This document shows, piece after piece, positions 33,755-44,000 of a stretch of 64,000 nt of DNA; within the stretch, counting starts at the first letter, position 1, and every line of letters begins with the position of its first letter. The notes beneath the pieces were generated by a model. That model made no database searches and had not been told where the DNA came from. It saw nothing but the letters and a program-made list of their open reading frames with translations. Source of the DNA: Siphonodentalium dalli (taxonomy: Eukaryota > Mollusca > Scaphopoda > Gadilida > Siphonodentaliidae); NCBI GenBank assembly GCA_032622095.1, contig CP136069.1:86388958-86452957 (forward strand), given 5' to 3'. The position numbers were made by a program, and so were the translations under genes.

Positions 33755-34150
33755 AGCTCGGGCAAACGAAAGCCCCTGTAATTTCCACCATCATTTGGGA
33801 AAGCATACTGAAATTACTGATGCCATTCACAACACACGATGGAAGAGGTCTGCAGTTATGCAAACCATGGTAGCCATAGCACCACCGAATGAACTGTCTA
33901 TGCGATATGCCTGTATTTGTTGTGCAGAGGTCCATTAAACGGATGACTACACTGTTGCTGGTATCCTAACCATGCAACTTCAAGTAGCCATGGGTCCAGG
34001 CACACACTCCTGAATGGGACAGTCTCTGTGATACACTTGAAGTGTCCTTCTTCCTATGAAATCGCTTTTGTCACTTCCTTTAGCTTGGTCTCAACTTTTT
34101 CAATCTCATGGCAACATCTGCACTCACAGGTACATTGTAGTCTCAACACA
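33755..34150 (-). pseudogene. Decayed P2X7 C-terminal (P2RX7_C-like) zinc-binding domain
   Basis: On the minus strand, after an acceptor-like TTGTCATTTCAG (34156), come a Cys-rich CTCECRCCHEIEKVE, an in-frame TAG (34054-34056), then CITETVPFRSVCLD, WLGYQQQ and KYRH. A frameshift near 33910 leads to GISHRQFIRWCYGYHG and LPSCVVNGI. The C-rich start, the C[IL]TE...VCLD..L and the Y-R-H..RQF.RW...PSCVV order follow the cytoplasmic tail of P2X7 receptors. That domain also occurs alone or expanded in invertebrates. No P2X channel part is present, so this is a gene relic or an isolated domain copy. Confidence 0.65.
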
Positions 34151-34276
34151 TACATAGGCTGCATGAACACCTGAAATGACAAGGGAAATACATTTATTAT
34201 GGAACAACTCAGAGTTAACATTCAATTCCTCAATTTTGTTGATGCAAACTTTGACAAATGTGTAACAAACTCGACA

Positions 34277-34477
34277 TACAGTAATGCCCTAAATAATCGA
34301 CTCCTTAACCACATCATAATTATAGGTATAGTTTCAGGATTCAGTTTGAAATATGGCTTGTGGAGATTCATTGGAAAGCTCTCATGAAGGCAACAAGTCA
34401 TATTTCGGACTAAATCCTGAAAAGTTACCCACAGTTCTGCTGTGGTTAAGGGGTTGAATGTTTAGGTCATTGCTGTA
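34277..34477. repeat. TA/CAGTAATGCCC MITE (copy 3, diverged)
   Basis: TACAGTAATGCCCTAAATAA start and TTTAGGTCATTGCTGTA end. Centre shortened. Confidence 0.75.
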
Positions 34478-34729
34478 TGTTCTGATGAATGACAGTGGGC
34501 ATGCGTCTGTCCGTCCACTTGTTCTCATGGATACATGCATCTTGGATAAGTTCCGCACAAATTTGTTATCAGAAGTTATACCTGTTGAATTGTTTACCAG
34601 GTATCTATTTCATTATCCAGTTTTGTTAATATCCTGTTTTAAAGATTCACAGCTTAATATACTATAGTAGTTTGTTTACCTGGTGTACATGATATCTCCC
34701 CCAGTGCATCCCCCCTTTTTACTATTTTC

Positions 34730-35317
34730 AGTCTGTCAAATGCTCACACCCACCGAGAATTCAACATGCGACAAAATATAAATGCACACGTAATAATTTA
34801 TTGCTTATTTATTTTTATGTTAGTCATTAAATGGCGATAAATTAACATGTTACAAGTTGTTTGAGTCAGGGTTTGGGTGGAGAGGGGGGGATTAGATACC
34901 CAGGTCTGAATATCCCCCACACCCAGCATCTACATAAGAGTATATGACAAAAATAAACTAATTATTTTATTGCTTATATTGCCCTATAATGCTATATATC
35001 CATTAAAATTTTGATTGAGTCAGGATTTGGGTTGGGAGAAATTACACAGGCCTGATATCCCGGCTCCCCCCCCCCCCAAAAAAGAAACCAGCAGCTGCAT
35101 ATGAGACAAAAATATCTTATTATTTATCACTTACATGTACCGGTATATCGCTTTATATAGTCATGAAATGGCGAGAAATTAAAATTAATCTAGAAAAATT
35201 TCATTGAGTCAGGGTTTGGGGTGGGAGGGGGGAATACCGAGGCTTGAGTATCTCTCGCCTTTTCATGAGTGTATGAAGCAAAATAAGCAACTTATAAAAT
35301 AATAAATTCATTTTTAG
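34730..35317. repeat. Three degenerate ~175-bp tandem units with G-rich segment
   Basis: TGAGTCAGGGTTTGGG-type segments at about 34863, 35015 and 35201, each followed by ATACCCAGG/GAATATCCC and then a GAGACAAAAATAA stretch. An inverted relative (CCCAAATACTGACTCAA) lies at 40015-40035 across the large array, so the array separates two inverted blocks of this repeat. Confidence 0.6.
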
Positions 35318-38300
35318 CTCAACTTACTTTTGTAAGTTTGAGCTATTGCCATGGTTTGGCGTCCGTCGTCCGTGTGTGCGTGTGTCCGTCAACAATTTCT
35401 ATTGGCGCGGGCTACAGGTCGTACCTTTGGTCTGATCTTTATGAAATTTGTCATGAATGTTGACATTGACATGTAGATGGGAACGAGTCATTTTGGGGTC
35501 ATTCGGCCAAAAAACATGGCCGCTGGCAGCCATCTTGGATTTCAAGATTCAATCCATTGGCTCGGGCTACAGGTCGTGCTGTTCGTCTGATCATCATGAA
35601 ATTTGTCATGGATGTTAATAATGACATGTAGATGGGAACAAGTGATTTTGGGGTCGTTCGGCCAAAAAACATGGCTGCCAGCAGCCATCTTGGATTTTAC
35701 TCTTTGCATGACTAAATCCTTTGGCGCGGGCTACAGGTCGTTGCGTTGGTCGGAAGTTTATGAAATTTGTCATGGATGTTAACATTGACATGTAGATGGG
35801 AAACGAGTGATTTTGGAGTTGTTCGACCAAAAAACATGGCCGCCAGCAGCCATCTTGGATTTTACTCTTTGCATGACTAAATCCTTTGGCGCGGGCTACA
35901 GGTTGTACCTTTGGTCTAATCTTTATGAAATTTGTGATGAATGTTGACATTGACATGTAGATGGGAACGAATCATTGTGGGGTCATTCGGCCAAAAAACA
36001 TGGCTGCTGGCGGCCATCTTAGATTTCAAAATTCAATCCATTGGCGCGGGCTACAGGTCATACTGTTCGTCTGATCATCATGAAATTTGTCATGGATGTT
36101 AATATTGACATGTAGATGGGAACGAGTCATTTTGGGGTCGTTCGGCCAAAAAACATGGCCGCCATCAGCCATCTTCGATTTTACTCTTTGCATGACTAAA
36201 TCCTTTGGCGCGGGCTACAGGTCGTAGCTTTGATCGGTAGATCATGAAATTTGTCATGGATGTTAACAATGACATGTAGATGGGAACGAGTGATTTTGGG
36301 GTCGTTCGGCCAAAAAACATGGCTGCCAGCAGCCATCTTGGATTTTACTCTTTGCATGACTAAATCCTTTGGCGCGGGCTACAGGTCATTGCGTTGGTCG
36401 GAAGTTTATGAAATCTGTCATGGATGTTAACACTGACATGTAGATGGGAACGAGTTATTTCGGAGTCGTTCGGCCAAAAAACATGGCCGCCAGCAGCCAT
36501 CTTGGATTTTACTCTTTGCATGACTAAATCCTTTGGCGCGGGCTACAGGTTGTACCTTTGGTCTAATCTTTATGAAATTTGTCATGAATGTTGACATTGA
36601 CATGTAGATGGGAACGAATCATTGTGGGGTCATTCGGCCAAAAAAACATGGCTGCTGGCGGCCATCTTAGATTTCAAAATTCAATCCATTGGCGGGCTAC
36701 AGGTCGTACTGTTCGTCTGATCATCATGAAATTTGTCATGGATGTTAATATTGACATGTAGATTGGAACAAGTCATTTTGGGGTCGTTCGGCCAAAAAAC
36801 ATGGCCGCCATCAGCCATCTTGGATTTTACTCTTTGCATGACTAAATCCTTTGGCGCGGGCTACAGGTCATAGCTTTGGTCGGAAGATCATGAAATTTGT
36901 CATGGATGTTAACAATGACATGTAGATGGGAACGAGTCATTTTGGGGTCGTTCGGTCGAAAAACATGGCCGCCAGCAGCCATCTTGGATTTTAGTCTTTG
37001 CATGACTAAATCCTTTGGCGCGGGCTACAGGTTGTACCTTTGGTCTAATCTTTATGAAATTTGTCATGAATGTTGACATTGACATGTAGATGGGAACGAA
37101 TCATTGTGGGGTCATTCGGCCAAAAAACATGGCTGCTGGCGGCCATCTTAGATTTCAAAATTCAATCCATTGGCGCGGGCTACAGGTCGTACTGTTCGTC
37201 TGATCATCATGAAATTTGTCATGGATGTTAATATTGACATGTAGATGGGAAACGAGTGATTTTGGGGTCGTTCGGCCAAAAAATATGGCTGCCAGCAGCC
37301 ATCTTGGATTTTACTCTTTGCATGACTAAATCCTTTGGCGCGGGCTACAGGTCGTTGCGTTGGTCGGAAGTTTATGAAATCTGTCATGGATGTTAACACT
37401 GACATGTAGATGGGAACGAGTGATTTTGGAGTCGTTCGGCCTAAAAACATGGCCGCCAGCAGCCATCTTGGATTTTACTCTTTGCGTGACTAAATCCTTT
37501 GGCGCGGGCTACAGGTTGTACCTTTGGTCTAATCTTTATGAAATTTGTCATGAATGTTGACATTGACATGTAGATGGGAACGAATCATTGTGGGGTCATT
37601 CGGCCAAAAAACATGGCTGCTGGCGGCCATCTTAGATTTCAAAATTCAATCCATTGGCGCGGGCTACAGGTCATACTGTTCGTCTGATCATCATGAAATT
37701 TGTCATGGATGTTAATATTGACATGTAGATGGGAACGAATCATTTTGGGGTCGTTCGGCCAAAAAACATGGCCGCCATCAGCCATCTTGGATTTTACTCT
37801 TTGCATGACTAAATCCTTTGGCGCGGGCTACAGGTCATAGCTTTGGTCGGAAGATCATGAAATTTGTCATGGATGTTAACAATGACATGTAGATGGGAAC
37901 GAGTCATTTTGGGGTCGTTCGGTCGAAAAACATGGCCGCCAGCAGCCATCTTGGATTTTACTCTTTGCATGACTAAATCCTTTGGCGCGGGCTACAGGTT
38001 GTACCTTTGGTCTAATCTTTATGAAATTTGTGATGAATGTTGACATTGACATGTAGATGGGAACGAATCATTGTGGGGTCATTCTGCCAAAAAACATGGC
38101 TGCTGGTGGCCATCTTAGATTTCAAAATTCAATCCATTGGCGCGGGCTACATGTCGTACTGTTCGTCTGATCATCATGAAATTTGTCATGGATGTTAATA
38201 TTGACATGTAGATGGGAACGAGTCATTTTTTGGGGTCGTTCGGCCAAAAAACATGGCCGCCAGCAGCCATCTTCGATTTTACTCTTTGCATGACTAAATC

Positions 38301-39952
38301 CTTTGGCGCGGGCTACAGGTCGTAGCTTTTATCTGAAGATCATGAAATTTGTCATGGATGTTAACAATGACATGTAGATGGGAACGAGTCATTTTGGGGT
38401 CGTTCGGCCGAAAAACATGGCCGCCAGCAGCCATCTTGGATTTTACTCTTTGCATGACTAAATCCTTTGGCGCGGGCTACAGGTCGTACCTTGGTCTAAT
38501 CTTTATGAAATTTGTCATGAATGTTAATATTGACATGTAGATGGGAACGAGTCATTTTTTGGGGTCGTTCGGCCAAAAAACATGGCCACCAGCAGCCATC
38601 TTCGATTTTACTCTTTGCATGACTAAATCCTTTGGCGCGGGCTACAGGTCGTAGCTTTTATCGGAAGATCATGAAATTTGTCATGGGTGTTAACAATGAC
38701 ATGTAGATGTGAACGAGTCATTTTGGGGTCGTTCGGCCGAAAAACATGGCCGCCAGCAGCCATCTTGGATTTTACTCTTTGCATGACTAAATCCTTTGGC
38801 GCTGGCTACAGGTTGTACCTTGGTCTAATCTTTATGAAATTTGTCATGAATGTTGACATTGACATGTAGATGGGAACGAGTGATTTTGGGGTCATTCGGC
38901 CAAAAAACATGGCCACTGGCAGCCATCTTGGATTTAAAGATTCAATCCATTGGCGCGAGCTACAGGTCGTACTGTTCGTCTGATCATCATGAAATTTGTC
39001 ATGGATGTTAATATTGACATGTAGATGGGAACGAGTGATTTTGGGGTCGTTCGGCCAAAAAACATGGCCACCAGCAGCCATCTTGGATTTTACTCTTTGC
39101 ATGACTAAATCCTTTGACGCGGGCTACAGGTCGTTGCGTTGGTCGGAAGTTCATGAAATTTGTCATGGATGTTAACAATGACATGTAGATGGGAACGAGT
39201 CATTTTGGAGTCGTTCGGCCAAAAAACATGGCCGCCAGCAGCCATCTTGGATTTTACTCTTTGCATGACTACATCCTTTTGCGCGGGCTACAGCTTGTAC
39301 CTTGGTCTAATCTTTATGAAATTTGTCATGGATGTTAATAATGATATGTAGATGGGAACGAGTGATTTTGGGGTCATTCGGCCAAAAAACATGGCCGCCA
39401 GTAGCTATCTTGGATTTTACTCTTTGCATGACTAAATCCTTTGGTGCGGGCTACAGGTCGTAGCTTTGGTCAGATGGTCATGAAATTTGTCATGGATGAT
39501 AACAATGACATGTAGATGGGAACGAGTCGTTTTGGGGTCATTCTGTCCAAAAACATGGCCGCCAGCAGCCATCTTGGATTTTACTCTTTGCATGACTAAA
39601 TCCTTTCGCGCGGGCCATTTTGGATTTTAAAATTCAATCCATTGGCGTGGTCTGCAGGTCGTACTGTTCGTCTGATCATCATGAAGTTTGTAGGTCGTAG
39701 CTTTGGTCAGATCTTCATAAAATTTGTCATGGATGTTAACAATGACACGTAGATGGGAACGAGTCCTTTTGGGGTCAATTGGCCAAAAAACATGGCCGCC
39801 AGCAGCCATCTTGTATTTTACTCTTTGCATCACTAAATCCTTTGGCGCAGGTTAGACATTTCAATTAGCACCTTTCCTATTCCTCCATTTACTGTCAACC
39901 ATTAAATTATTCCCCTACCTAAGTTGAGCTACAGTGTCATTGACACTTTCAT
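35318..39952 (+). mobile_element. 4.6-kb Helentron/pearl-like element with ~28 monomers of ~161 bp
   Basis: 5' end: hairpin AGCTCAACTTAC/GTAAGTTTGAGCT, then a CGTCCGTCGTCCGTGTG stretch. The body is ~161-bp monomers, each with GCGGGCTACAGGTCGTA, ATGAAATTTGTCATGGATG, TAGATGGGAACGAG, GGCCAAAAAACATGGC and GCCATCTTGGATTTTACTC. Near the 3' end TAAGTTGAGCT is the exact inverse of the 5' AGCTCAACTTA. It is followed by a perfect AGTGTCATTGACACT palindrome and TTCATT. Terminal inverted repeat, then 3' hairpin outside it, matches Helentron-derived elements. No helicase/Rep gene is present; open frames up to 113 codons on both strands are monomer artefacts. Confidence 0.75.
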
Positions 39953-40370
39953 TGTCATAAGTAGCTGCTCGGTTGGGGATTGGGGGCAATAATAAACCCG
40001 GGTATCTTTCTCCTGCCCCAAATACTGACTCAAACAACTTTTTCTTGGAAAGTTAATTTCTTTCCGTTTCATGACTATATATTCCGAAATAGCATACATT
40101 GGCATGTATAGACCAAGTCTACTCAGTCCACAACAGCTTGGGAAATTGGTTGGGTTGATGCTGTTTTGGACCGAGAATCCGAGATACCTCCTGTTGCTCT
40201 TCTATACCAGTACCGTAACAGATTTTCATTCAAAAGACATACTACATGTACATGTATAGTACCCCGACAGTCATGTGAACCCATGAATATGATTAATCAT
40301 CTCACTTGGACCACAATGAATCTGTCTTCAAAATGATATACAATGTACCATATACTGTTATAGAAAATAT
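39953..40370. other. Repeat flank, no gene seen
   Basis: Contains an inverted piece of the 34730 tandem repeat and unremarkable AT-rich DNA. Confidence 0.4.
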
Positions 40371-40570
40371 CCACACCAAGATATTATCTCGACTCTCTCG
40401 AGATTTCGAGAAAAGAATCTTGAGATATTAACATATTTTCTCGAGATCATACGGCAAGATCTCAAGAAAATATGCAGAGATCTCAATATAATATCGCGAG
40501 ATACTAGTAATATGTTCAGAGCTTGAGATGCGCATGTCAGGATCTCAAGATGTGTCGAGACAACAATTAA
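40371..40570. repeat. Cluster of TCTCGAGA / GATCTCAAGA inverted motifs
   Basis: At least ten copies of CTCGAGAT, GATCTCAAGA, GAGATATTA or their complements lie within 200 bp. They form many alternative short hairpins. Looks like a degenerate minisatellite with palindromic unit. Confidence 0.65.
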
Positions 40571-40911
40571 CATGTTGAATATTCAACTTTCAAGACACTT
40601 TTTTTTTCTTGGACAATGTCACAAATTTAGCTAATTTTTTGGCAAATTATTATTTATTATTTTAGCCAGTGCAAACACTGTCTCTGATTGTCATAGTGCT
40701 GATACTAATAGCTGAATCCAATGTCAATCCGTGAGCAGCCATGGACTGGCACTGGTCGAGTCCAGAATTTCAATACATAAAAAAATTGACATTTTTAGTA
40801 AAAAAAATACTACTGGTATATTTTTAGACTAACATTTCGACAGACACACAACTTTTCCTTGAATTATATTTCATATTTCGATGTATTGAGTATGCGTAAT
40901 GATTATTACAC

Positions 40912-41376
40912 ATGTCCGCTCGTATAAACGGTGTTTTAGCTAGTATTTACATCAATTTTATTTTCACATGTTTTGCCAGTGACTGCGATATTTTTAATAA
41001 GAGACGCTCAGTGACTCACCATTTTCGTACGCGATTTTCATCTCTTCGCCATCCAAGGTCTGGATCGTTTGGTGGTCTCACACCATGGTACTTTTGTGGT
41101 AATTGCGGCTCGTGCATGTACGCTCCCGTTGTCAAATTTAAAGTGTCTTCTGCTGACGAATCAGACGAGGAACAATCAGATCGCAAAAAATGTTTCTGTC
41201 AGTGTCAGCCATTCTGTGAGAAATACCCAAGGTCCTTGAATACGTCACACGCTTTCTCGCAAATAACTGTTTCCATCAAAATAGATAATGAGGTGAGGCA
41301 TCAGGCTATCATCCAGACACACACAGTCGTAAACACTCGTATCTTTCAGACAGCGGGGGATTGTTTTCTTAAATAA
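40912..41376 (+). CDS. Possible Cys-rich protein or exon, unidentified
   Basis: 154 codons from ATG to TAA. Residues 1-25 are hydrophobic (LASIYINFIFTCFAS), possibly a signal anchor. Residues 55-100 hold a Cys cluster (WYFCGNCGSC, then CFCQCQPFCEKY) around an acidic SSADESDEEQSD. The Cys spacing suggests metal binding and faintly recalls the start of P2X7-tail domains, but the rest does not match. The composition differs from the surrounding repeats. It could be a single-exon gene, an exon, or chance. Confidence 0.35.
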   Translation: MSARINGVLASIYINFIFTCFASDCDIFNKRRSVTHHFRTRFSSLRHPRSGSFGGLTPWYFCGNCGSCMYAPVVKFKVSSADESDEEQSDRKKCFCQCQPFCEKYPRSLNTSHAFSQITVSIKIDNEVRHQAIIQTHTVVNTRIFQTAGDCFLK

Positions 41377-41440
41377 GTGTGCATAACTTGATACAAATAT
41401 GAATAAATGAACATATATTGAGAATTTTCGCGACGGCGAC

Positions 41441-41807
41441 TTTAAAGGGGGACTGTACACTAAATCCGGCCATTTATGGGACCATCTCATTTTATACTCA
41501 ACAGAATATATGCAACAAATGAATGAAATTGAGTCATGTATCTGCATGGATCAGTGCAAAATACACTTGTGTGATCTATGAACAGTGCAAACAACATGGT
41601 AATATTATGAAAATTATTTTATGACTCCAACTCACAAACTCATTTCCATTATAATTACCATGCTGTTTGCACCATTCGTGGAGCATATGAGTGTATTTTG
41701 CACTGATCCATGACTCAAATTCATTCATTATACAGCATATATTCTGTTGAGTACAATAGGAGATGGTCCCATAAATGGCCAGATTTAGTGCACAGTTCAC
41801 CTTTAAA
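41441..41807. repeat. Palindromic MITE, AAGGGGGACTGTAC family
   Basis: TTTAAAGGGGGACTGTAC on the left and CAGTTCACCTTTAAA on the right. Inverted CATTTATGGGACCATCTC and ACTCAACAGAATATATGC blocks. TTAA at both borders suggests a second piggyBac-type family. Confidence 0.7.
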
Positions 41808-43171
41808 TTGTTTCTTTGATTGCGCCAATACATTTATTGTCCCCCGAAATTTTTTCGGGGGGACTATTGTAATCGGCCCCGTCCGTCCGTGCGTCCCGTC
41901 TGTGCGGGGTTATAACTCCGGTAATGATCATCCGATTTGGTATGTAGGTGTCTCAACCCACAGGGACTTTGTAGAAAATATATTTATAAAATATACATAA
42001 ACAATACGACAAGGGGAGACACCTGTCGGCACCCAAAAACCACAGTAGCGTTGAATTCCGACTAGCAACACCGATTTTGGTCGTGTAAACGGCAATTTCG
42101 CGTATATTTCGTCTAACAAATGTGATAGAAGCTCTCCTTACCTTGTTAGATCATCAGAATATCCGTTTAAACGTGTTTTACAACTTTGAGGTGGGATAAA
42201 ATCACCTTGCTTGACCATCAACATGCAGGGGAAATAACTCTATCTATCATACCACAATTGGTCTCTCAGAATAGGTCCCTCTATAAGGCGGTGTATAAAA
42301 GAAATGGTAACATTTCAACCTCGCAGATCAAGACTATCTTATATCATGTTCAACATGACAATTTTAACATTTACAGGTATGCTACATAATTTAACGAGAC
42401 TAATATTTCAGTAGATTGCACATTGTGAATGGAGTGTTCCTCACACAAAGGAAGGACCTCACAAAAGACACTGTAACGTTTGGATGTTAAAATATATTTT
42501 TCTGTTGTATGTTATTTTATTATCATAATACAACATTTTAAGTTGTAATTAAAGTGTATACTAGTTTATATTATATTTTGATTTGAACGTTTTGTTATAT
42601 CTAAAATATTCTTACCTGTGATTTTCTTCCCAAAAACATATAATTATAAAACATGACACATGTAGGCCTATGCATAGGCTCACATGAGACTAGAAGGGAG
42701 GAAGATGATTTGACAACAAGCATCAGATGCGTATATAGAGCCATCTCCTCAGAAAAGAACAGATTACATATAGTGGTCAGTGAGAAGTGGAAGAGTAGAT
42801 TAAGCTAAAGGGATAAAGAGCATGATGAGAAGATTAATGAACTGATGGATTACAGTTGGGTAGAAGAGAGAAAAAACAATTAGCACATATATTTGCAATG
42901 ATCAATTATCTTATGCATGATATGGTGTTATATATGAAAAATTAGAACTATGTGTAGAGTGGATTTATCACAATGACAATAACTTTGTATGGCTTTTTGT
43001 GCAAAAAAAGTTACTGAAATTGTTACCACATTGTTAGCTACATGTATATCGATTTGTGTCTCTGAAGATTATCAAATTCAAGCAGGTACTTATTATGAAT
43101 CAGAAATACAATTGGCAAACAACGAAATCGATTGCTAGTTAGTATAAATGCTTGAGTTGCATCAAATATAT

Positions 43172-43324
43172 AGAGAGTAATAAATTGGTTCCGAGAATTA
43201 CGTTAAATAATTCACGAGAGGCGAGAGACGTCGGCAAGAAACGAGTGCGCGTTTCTTACCCAAACGTCTCATGCCTCGAGCGAATTATTTAACGTAATTC
43301 TCGGAACTAATTGATTACTCTATT
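43172..43324. repeat. 153-bp fold-back palindrome inside the long-TIR transposon
   Basis: TTCCGAGAATTACGTTAAAT and AATTCACGAGAGGCGAGAGA on the left face their complements ATTTAACGTAATTCTCGGAA on the right. Centre CAAGAAACGAGTGCGCGTTTCTT. Confidence 0.85.
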
Positions 43325-43559
43325 TATTACACTTCTACGTCAATTTGGTTCACCAAATATTATTAAAACTCGCAGAATTAATGCATGAAAGTCCCAATGT
43401 GGAGAAAGATAAACAATCGAAACTTCAGTCTAAATCAGTAAGCGACATCATCAATGACAATATTGGAGACTAATATACGGTATTCGGTCATATAAGTTAT
43501 TGCCTGCTGGTATCACACCAGAGTGCATCACCATGAATGTAACTGCATGTCGTTTTAGT

Positions 43560-44000
43560 CGCCTCTGCCAGGCTCTGCTCCATGTTTTTAAAGTGATGTG
43601 ATCACTCCAGTAGGGTGATCTATTAAAAATGTAGATTAATCTTGTTCAAAGTAGGTATTTTTTACAAATATTATATCCAAATTGACAATAAACACCATCA
43701 TTCTTATATATTAATTGAATGCAGTGACTCTCGATGGCGAAATCACTTTCGTCAGTTTATCGCCGCGTTGTCTATGGAGTGGTACAGTCCATTTGCTTCA
43801 GATTACTGGTGATCTTCGTAGAATGCTAAATTCCTACAGTTGGTATAGCTCCTGAATACTATCTGTTCAGTTTCACATACCCGAACAAGTACATATGTAA
43901 TATTTTATTAATGCAACGTGACACAGTAAACTACACAGTTCTGTTCTGAGGTCCTTCATTTGGTTACAATACACCAAATACAAATTAGTAGAGTGATTTC
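43560..44000. repeat. ~430-bp repeat, inverted relative of 52600-53010
   Basis: GTGACTCTCGATGGCGAAAT, ATTGACAATAAACACC and TGATCACTCCAGTAGGGTGA recur in opposite orientation with divergence at 52600-53010. A dispersed repeat of unknown class. Confidence 0.65.

Noticed and set aside
35615-39833. Open frames of 60-113 codons on both strands of the large array
   Set aside because: They recur once per monomer on both strands, start and stop at monomer features, and are disrupted by single-base differences between monomers; explained by a ~161-bp tandem repeat.
35318-39952. CRISPR-like array of regular repeats
   Set aside because: The unit is ~161 bp with divergence throughout and no short identical repeats with unique spacers; the context is eukaryotic.
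42186-42389. 67-codon plus frame near 42.2 kb
   Set aside because: Lies wholly inside the left inverted repeat of the 3-kb transposon and has no counterpart features of a protein.
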